Of a DNA stretch of 63,210 nt, positions 51,295 to 58,868 are shown piece by piece. The translations under genes and the position numbers were made by a program. The DNA lies in the NCBI GenBank assembly GCA_938014245.1, contig CALLSD010000012.1, positions 1-63,210 on the forward strand, read 5' to 3'. This DNA is from an uncultured Actinomyces sp. (GTDB lineage Bacteria; Actinomycetota; Actinomycetes; Actinomycetales; Actinomycetaceae). Below the pieces are notes generated by a model. That model made no database searches. It had not been told where the DNA came from and saw only the letters and a list, made by a program, of their open reading frames with translations. Position 1 is the stretch's first letter. Every line of letters starts with the position of its first letter.

Positions 51295-51927
51295 TTATCC
51301 GCGGACCTCACTGACATGTGTTACCACGCGCGTCCGGGGATACATCGAGATGGTAAAAGTGTCCTCATAGATGCAGTGCTTACGTAGTTGTCTGTATGCG
51401 TGAGTATTCGTGTAATTCGTGCCGTCAGTGAACTTCACATGGATATCGTCGCCCGATTCGGTCTCGAAGGTGACACGCGTGGTAAATATGCGGGTCTTTA
51501 AATTTCTCCTGCGCATCACGGTTGATGTTTCTTCTTGATGATCGAGGCAGCGCACGGTGAGTTCCTGACTTCCCGACACTGCATCTGCTACGACCTGGGC
51601 GCATAAGACCGACCCCATTCCGACAAGACCGCAGTCGATGGCAACCAGCCCAACGCATAACACTTTTGACATCGTGGGAGACAAGCGGCGACGGAATCGC
51701 ACCGAATCACGCACGCTTCCCTGAGCGCAGCGCTTGATGATGGGAATCAACAACATCGCAACAGCGATAGGCGTCACGCACACCAGTGCCCAGCTCACCA
51801 AGGCAAAAGACCACAATTTTGGCGACATGAGGTAGAAGAGTGGCCCGGTGATTCCAGTGATGATGAATAACCACAGGTTGACTGTTCCACGCCGACTCAT
51901 TGAGCGAAGCGATAGCAGTGGTTTCAC
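51295..51927 (-). CDS. Hypothetical membrane protein with external C-terminal domain
   Basis: A 210-residue protein with three N-terminal hydrophobic helices (about 18-38, 40-62 and 88-110) and a hydrophilic C-terminal domain of about 90 residues. The GTG start 51925-51927 has AGGAG at the right distance. Its upstream neighbour, the modBC fusion, ends 2 bases before this start, so the two may share a transcript. The function is unknown, and nothing links it to molybdate by sequence. Confidence 0.7.
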   Translation of the reverse strand: MKPLLSLRSMSRRGTVNLWLFIITGITGPLFYLMSPKLWSFALVSWALVCVTPIAVAMLLIPIIKRCAQGSVRDSVRFRRRLSPTMSKVLCVGLVAIDCGLVGMGSVLCAQVVADAVSGSQELTVRCLDHQEETSTVMRRRNLKTRIFTTRVTFETESGDDIHVKFTDGTNYTNTHAYRQLRKHCIYEDTFTISMYPRTRVVTHVSEVRG

Positions 51928-51929
51928 CT

Positions 51930-53570
51930 TTACTCCTGCCCGAGTGCCCTCTCCAATGCACTCAGCCCCATTGCCAGCAGCGCGGAATCACTTCCCTGTG
52001 CCTGGCTCATTGATTGATCGACAAGTTCGCGCCATGGACCTTGCCGTAGAACACAACCATTCTTCAATACGATGATCCGCGCGTCCAGTGCCGCGGCGTC
52101 TTCGATCTGGTGCGTGGCCATAACGATCGTCCTGCCCGCAAAGCGCTGCGCAATCAACTCGCGCAAGCCGCGCGCCGCCTCGACGTCAAGCGCCGCCATC
52201 GGCTCATCCAAGAGCAGCACATCCGGGTCTACGACCAGCGCTCGCGCGAGCGCGATTCGCTGTGCTTGGCCCCCAGACACCTGCGCAGGCCGACGCTGCT
52301 CCAATCCTGCCAAACCCACAGACTCCAGGGCTTCGCGCGCACGCACTTCGGCCTCGGCAGGGGGAATGCCCACGCAACGCAAGGGGAAGGCAACATTGGC
52401 GAGTACACTCATGTGAGGGAATAGAACGGGCTTCTGCTCCAAGGTTGTGATCTTCGGCTGGCGACCTGAAGCGCCATCTGGCCACTGCCAGGTACAGGTC
52501 ATCTGCGGAGCATCGAGGGAAGCAGAGAGCACCGACAAAAGCGTGCTTTTTCCCGAACCGTTGTGCCCCATGAACGCGGTGACGGCGCCGCCATGACAGG
52601 TGAGGTCGACATCGATACGTCGCACGGGAAGTTCTCCGACAATCCGCACGCCGGGGGCAACGCGCGGAAGCTGACCCTGCGCGTCTCCATTCTCATTCTC
52701 GAGGCCGTGGCTGGGCTGCGTAGCCTCTGAGGGAACATTCGCCTCGTCAAGGGCGGCGCCACTCATCAGGCGCGAATACCACCACTGTGAAAAGGCCGAA
52801 GCTCCGCCAACCAAGACAAGTGCGACAAAGACCAAGATGACTGACAGCATAAGGGCCATGTCGGTTGATTCTTCGCGCTGGAGGTAAATCTCGAGGGGAA
52901 GCGTGCGGGTTACTCCAGCCAAAGACCCCGCAAAAGTGATCGTCGCACCGAATTCACCGAGCGCTCGCGAGAAAGCCAAAGCGGTCGAAGACACCAACGC
53001 GGGAATCGTAAGCGGCAGGGTGACTGACCAGAGCGTCCGTGAGGGGGTAGCGCCCAACGACGAAGCGACACGTTCCTCATTGAAACCTCGCGTGCGCAAT
53101 GCACCTTCGAGCGAAGACACAAAGAAAGGCAGCGAGACGAAGGTCTGCGCCATAATGACCGCCAGCGTCGTGAAAGCAATATTGATGCCAAAGATTTGCA
53201 GATAGGCACCGATCAGGCCACGACGGCCCCACGTAATGAGAAGCGCCAAACCTGCGACAACCGGCGGAAGAACCATGGGCAAGGTGACCATGGAGCGCAG
53301 GAGCCGCGACCACCACGTATCTCGCGCACGCGCACACACCAGCGCCAGCGGGAGTCCAACAATGATGCATACAAGGGTCGAGGCAAGACAGGTGCGCAGC
53401 GAGAGCGCAAGGGCCTGCGAACCCAGTGCTTGAGTGAATAGGTGGGGAAATTGAACCCAATCAATGCGCACGAGCAGCGCAATGAAGGGAACAAGGAGAA
53501 AAAGAACAGCACAGGCTGAAGGGATCGCAATCCATCGCGGGATCCCCGCATGCCTGTGCGTGCGCGTCAT
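51930..53570 (-). CDS. ModB-ModC fusion: molybdate ABC transporter permease and ATPase in one chain
   Basis: A 546-residue protein. Residues 1-250 are a ModB-type permease with five or six helices, the PLVLPPVVAGLAL-like segment LPMVLPPVVAGLALL and the coupling loop EERVASSLGATPSRTLWSV and GEFGATITFAG. After a linker (about 265-320) residues 320-546 form an ATPase with Walker A GHNGSGKST, signature VSGGQAQRIALARAL and Walker B DVLLLDEPMAALD. The C-terminal MOP/TOBE domain found in most ModC proteins is absent. ATG 53570 is preferred. It follows modA with a 28-bp gap and imports molybdate for the nitrate reductase cofactor. Confidence 0.88.
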   Translation of the reverse strand: MTRTHRHAGIPRWIAIPSACAVLFLLVPFIALLVRIDWVQFPHLFTQALGSQALALSLRTCLASTLVCIIVGLPLALVCARARDTWWSRLLRSMVTLPMVLPPVVAGLALLITWGRRGLIGAYLQIFGINIAFTTLAVIMAQTFVSLPFFVSSLEGALRTRGFNEERVASSLGATPSRTLWSVTLPLTIPALVSSTALAFSRALGEFGATITFAGSLAGVTRTLPLEIYLQREESTDMALMLSVILVFVALVLVGGASAFSQWWYSRLMSGAALDEANVPSEATQPSHGLENENGDAQGQLPRVAPGVRIVGELPVRRIDVDLTCHGGAVTAFMGHNGSGKSTLLSVLSASLDAPQMTCTWQWPDGASGRQPKITTLEQKPVLFPHMSVLANVAFPLRCVGIPPAEAEVRAREALESVGLAGLEQRRPAQVSGGQAQRIALARALVVDPDVLLLDEPMAALDVEAARGLRELIAQRFAGRTIVMATHQIEDAAALDARIIVLKNGCVLRQGPWRELVDQSMSQAQGSDSALLAMGLSALERALGQE

Positions 53571-53598
53571 CGGTATGAATTCTGTTCTCTTCGGAATC

Positions 53599-54423
53599 TC
53601 AGCCCTGATCAGAGGCAATCGGACCCGAGAAGCCGTACTTCTTCAGAATCGCCTGTCCCTTATCGGAAAGGACAGCGTCGATAAACTTCTGTGCGGCTTC
53701 CTTGTTCTTTGTCGAGACGGTCAGGGCGATCGGGTATGAGTTCACGACCTCATTTGCACGAGCAACCTCGATGGTTTCAACCTTGTCGCCAGCAGCCTTC
53801 GCATCGGTCGCATAGACCAGGCCTGCATCGGCTTCACCGCTCTCGACCTTTGCGCGTACGTCCGTCACCTTCTGTTCTTCAGAAACCGGGTTGAGCGTGA
53901 CGCCAAGCTTTTCAGCCAATTGCTTGGTCGCGTTACCGCAGGGAACGCCCTGTGCGCACACAACGAGCTTCTTCCCATCCAAAGAAGCGTCGAGGCCGGT
54001 GATCTTTCCGGGATTTCCCTTGGGGACAATCAGTGTCAGGACATTAGATGCGAAGGGCTTCGGCGTATCCACAAGCTTCGCGTCGCTCGCTTTGGCCATG
54101 TTCTTCTGATCCGCAGAGGCGAAAACGTCAGTAGGTGCGCCCTCCTTCATCTGGTCAACCAGAGTCGATGAGCCCTGGAAGTTGAAGGTCACCTTGATGT
54201 TCGGATCACTTTCCTTGAGGACCGTGTCGGCGATCTCGGGGAATGCCTTGTTGAGCGAGGCTGCTGCGAAAACCTTGAGTTCGACGGGCTCTGTGACAGT
54301 TGTAGTTGCAGCTGGCGCGGCCGTTGAGGACGTTGAGGAGGACGTTCCAGCACCTCCCGAACATGATGAAAGAGTAACGAGACTGAATGCCGCGACTACG
54401 GCAATTCCATTGAAGCGTTTCAT
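53599..54423 (-). CDS. modA: Molybdate ABC transporter substrate-binding lipoprotein ModA
   Basis: A 274-residue lipoprotein with a lipobox TLSSC (Cys21). The mature part is ModA-like: LKVFAAASLNKAFPEIAD, FNFQGSSTLVDQMKEGAPTD and VFASADQKNM, with KITGLDASLDGKKLVVCAQG and AKVESGEADAGLVYATDA. These blocks surround the oxyanion pocket that binds molybdate or tungstate. The gene overlaps the upstream TOBE regulator by 4 bases (ATGA) and precedes the modBC fusion, forming a regulator-binding protein-transporter operon. Confidence 0.93.
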   Translation of the reverse strand: MKRFNGIAVVAAFSLVTLSSCSGGAGTSSSTSSTAAPAATTTVTEPVELKVFAAASLNKAFPEIADTVLKESDPNIKVTFNFQGSSTLVDQMKEGAPTDVFASADQKNMAKASDAKLVDTPKPFASNVLTLIVPKGNPGKITGLDASLDGKKLVVCAQGVPCGNATKQLAEKLGVTLNPVSEEQKVTDVRAKVESGEADAGLVYATDAKAAGDKVETIEVARANEVVNSYPIALTVSTKNKEAAQKFIDAVLSDKGQAILKKYGFSGPIASDQG

Positions 54424-54836
54424 AGGTTCCCTCCGCGCGGGATTTGAAGAGAAACATTCGTTGCTTTGATTTGTGCCATAGCAATAGAGCCAACCTCGAG
54501 GCCCAGCTCACGCACCCCTTCAGTGGAGATCAGAGAGACGACTCGATAGGGCCCGCACTGCAGGTCAACTTGGCTCATTACAGTGTCACTGCGGATAGCA
54601 ATTACCAGCCCTTGAAGGTGGTTTCGAACGGACTGAGAGTCCTGCCCTGCAGCGATCTGGTGAACTTCGGGTTGACTGACGATGAGCTCGGCAACCGATG
54701 CGCCATCAACGCGTAGTGGCCCATTATTTCCATTGTTTTCCGCGCGTCTAACTAGACCCTCATCGAGCCAACGGCGAACGGTATCGTCACTAACACCAAG
54801 GAGAGTCGCAAGAGTGGAGACTTTGTAGTGAGGCAC
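54420..54836 (-). CDS. HTH (MerR/excisionase-type) regulator with a TOBE molybdate-binding domain
   Basis: A 138-residue protein. Residues 1-55 are an excisionase/MerR-like helix-turn-helix (LATLLGVSDDTVRRWLDEGL) and residues 65-135 are a single TOBE/MOP-type domain (RNHLQGLVIAIRSDTVMSQV, LGLEVGSIAMAQIKATNVSL), which binds molybdate in ModE and Mop proteins. It is probably the molybdate-responsive regulator of the operon. The start GTG 54834-54836 has TAGACT exactly 6 nt upstream and no ribosome site, a leaderless arrangement. It overlaps modA by 4 bases. Confidence 0.88.
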   Translation of the reverse strand: MPHYKVSTLATLLGVSDDTVRRWLDEGLVRRAENNGNNGPLRVDGASVAELIVSQPEVHQIAAGQDSQSVRNHLQGLVIAIRSDTVMSQVDLQCGPYRVVSLISTEGVRELGLEVGSIAMAQIKATNVSLQIPRGGNL

Positions 54837-54910
54837 TCAATTAGTCTAATGGAAATAACCCAATTTCTCCGAATAAATTGCGATCTATTAATGAAATCTC
54901 CGCAAATACG

Positions 54911-55648
54911 TCATTCTCCAGCTGCTTGGCGTACGGGAATATCTTCAAAGAGCACACGACATCCGCAATCATCAGCAAAGGGAACAACCGTCAAGGAGAT
55001 ATCCCCATTGCTCAGCTCCTCCACAATGTGGCGGACGGCCGAGCCGTGCATGCGACAAACAATCTGTTGAATACGGGTATCCCCAATACCCACGTAGGGG
55101 CAGGAATTAATGGAAAGATTCCCGTCATCGGTATTTTCGGCACGGAAGCCGCGCGTCGAGAGGAACACCCTCAACAAAGAGAAGAGCGCGTCCTGATCAT
55201 CTCGAGCAGCATCAAAAGCACCTGATTCGCGAATGAGGTCAACGTACTGCTGCCCCCAATTGCGCCCCATTGCGTCAGCGAGTTGCTCCCCACCATCGTC
55301 CGCTTGCGCCATTGCCGAGGCCGCAGCAATAAGGAGTTCCGTCGACTGACGCTGGAGGCGGGCAGCATCTTCAAGGACAGCAATTTCGTAGTACATCGCG
55401 GGACGACCGCGACCTTCGGGCGAATGCGTGCGGCGCACAACCAAACCCTGTTCGAGTAAGGGGATCAGGGTCTCACGGACAGAGTTCTTGTGAATGCCAA
55501 GGTACTCGGCAACCTCAACGACGGTTGCCTCTCGACCAATATCTGTCAACGCATGCAAAACCTTGCGTTGAGCGGGAGACGCGGTCGCTAGTTGGGCCAT
55601 CATGTCTTCAATACCAACGGGCCCAGCCTTCGTCTCGCTACCGATCAC
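54911..55648 (-). CDS. Helix-turn-helix regulator with four C-terminal cysteines (possible Fe-S sensor)
   Basis: A 245-residue regulator. The N-terminal winged-helix domain (about residues 18-95; AQRKVLHALTDIGREATVVE, then YLGIHKNSVRETL) is followed by a long helical segment and a C-terminal domain with Cys residues in NSCPYVG, IVCRMHG and DDCGCRVLF. This pattern resembles COG2345/SufR-like regulators that bind an iron-sulfur cluster or metal. The GTG start has AAGGAG upstream. It lies directly downstream of narI, so regulation of nitrate respiration by oxygen, NO or redox state is the natural hypothesis, though not proven. Confidence 0.83.
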   Translation of the reverse strand: MIGSETKAGPVGIEDMMAQLATASPAQRKVLHALTDIGREATVVEVAEYLGIHKNSVRETLIPLLEQGLVVRRTHSPEGRGRPAMYYEIAVLEDAARLQRQSTELLIAAASAMAQADDGGEQLADAMGRNWGQQYVDLIRESGAFDAARDDQDALFSLLRVFLSTRGFRAENTDDGNLSINSCPYVGIGDTRIQQIVCRMHGSAVRHIVEELSNGDISLTVVPFADDCGCRVLFEDIPVRQAAGE

Positions 55649-55736
55649 TGCCTCTCCTTGTGTGCCATGTGTTACGGGATATGTTCTTCATTCTAATGCA
55701 GAGGAAATCTGGTGCCCCAGCACGTTTCAAATTGCG

Positions 55737-55770
55737 AGGCCGTATGCGCTGGTCAGCGCATACGGCCTCA
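55737..55770 (-). terminator. Terminator of the narGHJI operon
   Basis: A 16-bp perfect stem (GAGGCCGTATGCGCTG and its complement, 2-base loop) lies 14 bases past the narI stop on the minus strand. It separates narI from the regulator gene. Confidence 0.85.
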
Positions 55771-55784
55771 GTGTTTCAACCGAT

Positions 55785-56573
55785 TTACGCACCCTGGTAG
55801 GGGGCGTCGTCAGAGGGGAAGTCCTTGCTCGACGGTCCTGCAGCGCCACCTCGAACCGGAGTCCATCCACGAGCCGGCTGCGAAGCAGCGGTCGCGGCCG
55901 AACGTGAACGATAGACGACATAGGGGCGAGTCGGGTAGGCGACAGGGGCAGAAAGAACATGCACCAAGCGCGTGAAAGGCCAGACCGCGAACAGGATCAG
56001 GCCAGCAATGATGTGCAGCTTGAATTGAAGCGGAACATCGGTCATCAAGGAGACATCGGGCTGGAACATGAAGATCGAACGGAACCAAACCGAAATCGTC
56101 TCACGGTAGTTGTATCCGCCGTCCTTACCCAGAATCTGCGTTGTCAGCGTTGCAGCACCGCCAAGGAAGATCGCAACGGACAAAAGCAGGTACATGATGA
56201 TGTCGTTACGCGTAGTTGCCAGGCGCACAGACTTCTTCACAATGCGACGGTAGAGCAGACCCAGCAGGCCAACCAAGGTCATGAGTCCAGCGATACCACC
56301 ACCAATGATCGCAACCATGTGGTAGGCATGCTCGCTCACTCCCATGGCCTCGGTCCACGACTGCGGAATCACCAAGCCCATAACGTGACCAAGCGCCACA
56401 CCCAAAATTCCGAAGTGGAACAAGGGCGAGGACAGTCGCAGGATACGACCCTCGTTGAGCTGGGAGGATCGTGAAGTCCACCCGTACTGGTCACTGCGGT
56501 AACGCCAAATCAACCCACCGATCAGAAGGGTGAATGAAATGTAGGGAAGCACTCCCCAGAGGAAAAGGTTCAT
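55785..56573 (-). CDS. narI: Respiratory nitrate reductase gamma subunit NarI
   Basis: A 262-residue cytochrome b subunit with five membrane helices and likely haem-ligating His residues in VALGHVMGL, SEHAYHMVAI and LQFKLHIIAG. NarI oxidises menaquinol at the membrane and passes electrons to NarH. The last 50 residues form a Pro/Ser-rich cytoplasmic tail. It is the last gene of narG-H-J-I and starts 8 bases after narJ. Confidence 0.95.
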   Translation of the reverse strand: MNLFLWGVLPYISFTLLIGGLIWRYRSDQYGWTSRSSQLNEGRILRLSSPLFHFGILGVALGHVMGLVIPQSWTEAMGVSEHAYHMVAIIGGGIAGLMTLVGLLGLLYRRIVKKSVRLATTRNDIIMYLLLSVAIFLGGAATLTTQILGKDGGYNYRETISVWFRSIFMFQPDVSLMTDVPLQFKLHIIAGLILFAVWPFTRLVHVLSAPVAYPTRPYVVYRSRSAATAASQPARGWTPVRGGAAGPSSKDFPSDDAPYQGA

Positions 56574-56581
56574 GACAATCC

Positions 56582-57319
56582 TTAGAGTTCGTTCTCACCC
56601 GCGGGGGAAAGAAGGGATGACGGAGTTTGTACTGTGGGCCAAGGAAGATCACCGCGATCAGCCATTCCCACCATTTCACTGGGAGGACCTTGACGGACAA
56701 GGGTCTGCATACGGGCAAAAGTAGCCTCGTCTACCTCGGGCAGCGCCATACGCAAGGCAGCGACAACATGCGCCCACGGAGAGGACAAAGACAGCAACGC
56801 AGCGTGAAGAATCTCGATTCCCTCGCGGTGCGAGGCCAGCATCGATTCCACGAGCTCATGCTCTTCACCCTCGGTGCGCGCGGCAAGCTCGAGGATATTT
56901 GGCAAGTAGTCAGGAAGCTGATCATTATCGAGCTGCCACCCAACTGCCGCGTAGAGATCGCGAACAATGGTCAGAGCGATTCCCCGCTGTCGGGTGTCCC
57001 CCGTTGCGTAGTAGGTCAGCTCCAAGCAGCAGCGACGCTTCTGATCAAAGGTTTCAACGTAGGCTTCCTCGACCTCGCGACGCGAGCGTTCCCCCGCCCA
57101 GTCAAGGAACTGGGAGAACTCAACCGCGGCCTCGTCAGGAAGCTGAGCCAAGGCAGAACCTACCTCGGTCAAGATCTCGTCCCATTCCTGCCCCGGGTAA
57201 TCCAAAAGGGCGGCGGCAATCATGAAGGTCGCCGCGCGCGACTCACGGCTCTGCTTCACGGCCGGAAGGGCAGGAGCCGGATTGCGCGTAGGAATAAAGG
57301 TCGCTGTTGAGGGACTCAT
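56582..57319 (-). CDS. narJ: Nitrate reductase assembly chaperone NarJ
   Basis: A 245-residue all-helical chaperone with the NarJ blocks AAALLDYPGQEWDEIL, EAYVETFDQKRRCCLELTYY and GDTRQRGIALTIV and, near the middle, DYLPNILELAA. NarJ binds apo-NarG and is needed for insertion of the molybdenum cofactor. The start ATG 57317-57319 overlaps the narH stop as ATGA, and the 5' extension of the frame is not needed. Confidence 0.94.
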   Translation of the reverse strand: MSPSTATFIPTRNPAPALPAVKQSRESRAATFMIAAALLDYPGQEWDEILTEVGSALAQLPDEAAVEFSQFLDWAGERSRREVEEAYVETFDQKRRCCLELTYYATGDTRQRGIALTIVRDLYAAVGWQLDNDQLPDYLPNILELAARTEGEEHELVESMLASHREGIEILHAALLSLSSPWAHVVAALRMALPEVDEATFARMQTLVRQGPPSEMVGMADRGDLPWPTVQTPSSLLSPAGENEL

Positions 57320-58830
57320 TCGGGTCGCCGTCCAATGCTCACGGGAACCTTTCCACCCTTCTTCGATCCGCAACCGGACTCGGAACCTTCACCCACGGGG
57401 CACAGGTAAGGAGTCGGTGTGCGCATGTCTTCGGGGTGTGAAGTCGGGATCACGTAGCGGTCCTCGTACTTCGCGATAGACAACAGGCGATACATCGCCA
57501 GAATGTCTTCCTCGGTCATGCCCACGGCCTCGGGAATCGACGGGTCGACGGGCTGACCCATGTTGACGTCACGCATGTAGGAACGCATGGCAGCCAAGCG
57601 ACGCAAGGAAAGCTCGACGGGGCGCGTGTCCCCAGCGGTGAAGAGACCCGCAAGGTATTCCAAAGGAATGCGCATAGTCGACAGCGCCGTCAAGAGAATC
57701 TTGTGGTTCTCGCCATCGGCACCCGAATTGGTGACGGCATCAACGACCGGTGAAAGCGGCGGGATGTACCACACCATGGGGAGTGTGCGGAACTCCGGGT
57801 GCAGCGGGAGCGCCAGACGGTAGTCAACGATCAGCTTGTAGACCGGCGAATTCTGCGCGGCCTCGATGAAGGAACGGGGAATGCCACCAGCCTGGGCAGC
57901 AGCGATGACCTCGGGATCGAAGGGATCCAAGATCAGCTCGCGCTGTGCGTAGTACAGTTCCTGCTCGTTCTTCATCGAAGCTGCTTCGGTCACGCGATCA
58001 GCATCGTAGAGGACAACACCCAAGTAGCGCAGGCGACCAACACAGGTCTCAGAGCAGATCGTCGGCTCACCGACCTCGATGCGCGGGTAGCACAGGGTGC
58101 ACTTCTCGGCCTTACCGGTCGAGTGGTTGAAGTAGACCTTCTTGTAGGGGCAGCCCGACACACACATGCGCCAGCCGCGGCACGCATCCTGGTCAACCAG
58201 CACAATGCCATCTTCTGCGCGCTTGTACATTGCACCCGAGGGGCATGCAGACACGCAGGTGGGGTTCAAGCAGTGGTTGCAGATACGCGGCAGGTAGAAC
58301 ATGAATGCTTCTTCGATGCTGGTTTGCACCATGGTCTGCATCTTGGCAAGCGTCGGGTCCTCGTGCATGGTCTCCAAGGAACCACCCAAGTTGTCGTCCC
58401 AGTTCGGGCCCCACTCGATGGTGTCGATGGTCTTACCCGTCATCTGCGAGCGTGCGCGAGCAGTCGGCATTGCCTTCGCTCCGGCGGGAGTCTGGAGCAG
58501 ACGATCGTAGTCGTAGGTCCACGGCTCGTAGTAGTCGTCGATCTCAGGCATATCGGGGTTTGCGAAGATCGTTGCGAGCTTCTTCAAACGCCCACCGCTG
58601 CGAGGAACGAGCTTGCCGGACTTGGTCAGGCGCCACCCGCCCTTCCAGTGATCCTGATCTTCCCAGGTGCGCGGATAGCCAACACCCGGTCGGGTCTCAA
58701 CGTTGTTGAACCACATGTACTCGGTACCTTCGCGGTTCGTCCATGCCTGCTTACAGGTCACCGAACAGGTGTGGCAGCCAATGCACTTGTCAAGGTTCAT
58801 CACCATGACGACTTGACTCATGACCTTCAT
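57316..58830 (-). CDS. narH: Respiratory nitrate reductase beta subunit NarH
   Basis: A 504-residue iron-sulfur subunit with four cluster motifs: CIGCHTCSVTCKQAW near residue 16, CNHCLNPTCVSACPSG, the CRGWRMCVSGCPYKK motif (Trp replaces a Cys, the hallmark of the [3Fe-4S] site) and CTLCYPRIEVGEPTICSETC. It carries electrons from NarI to NarG. It lies between narG (38-bp gap) and narJ (4-base overlap). The length is typical. Confidence 0.97.
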   Translation of the reverse strand: MKVMSQVVMVMNLDKCIGCHTCSVTCKQAWTNREGTEYMWFNNVETRPGVGYPRTWEDQDHWKGGWRLTKSGKLVPRSGGRLKKLATIFANPDMPEIDDYYEPWTYDYDRLLQTPAGAKAMPTARARSQMTGKTIDTIEWGPNWDDNLGGSLETMHEDPTLAKMQTMVQTSIEEAFMFYLPRICNHCLNPTCVSACPSGAMYKRAEDGIVLVDQDACRGWRMCVSGCPYKKVYFNHSTGKAEKCTLCYPRIEVGEPTICSETCVGRLRYLGVVLYDADRVTEAASMKNEQELYYAQRELILDPFDPEVIAAAQAGGIPRSFIEAAQNSPVYKLIVDYRLALPLHPEFRTLPMVWYIPPLSPVVDAVTNSGADGENHKILLTALSTMRIPLEYLAGLFTAGDTRPVELSLRRLAAMRSYMRDVNMGQPVDPSIPEAVGMTEEDILAMYRLLSIAKYEDRYVIPTSHPEDMRTPTPYLCPVGEGSESGCGSKKGGKVPVSIGRRPE

Positions 58831-58868
58831 CGTTTCATTCCCTCTCTTCAGATCTGGGGGACGAACCC

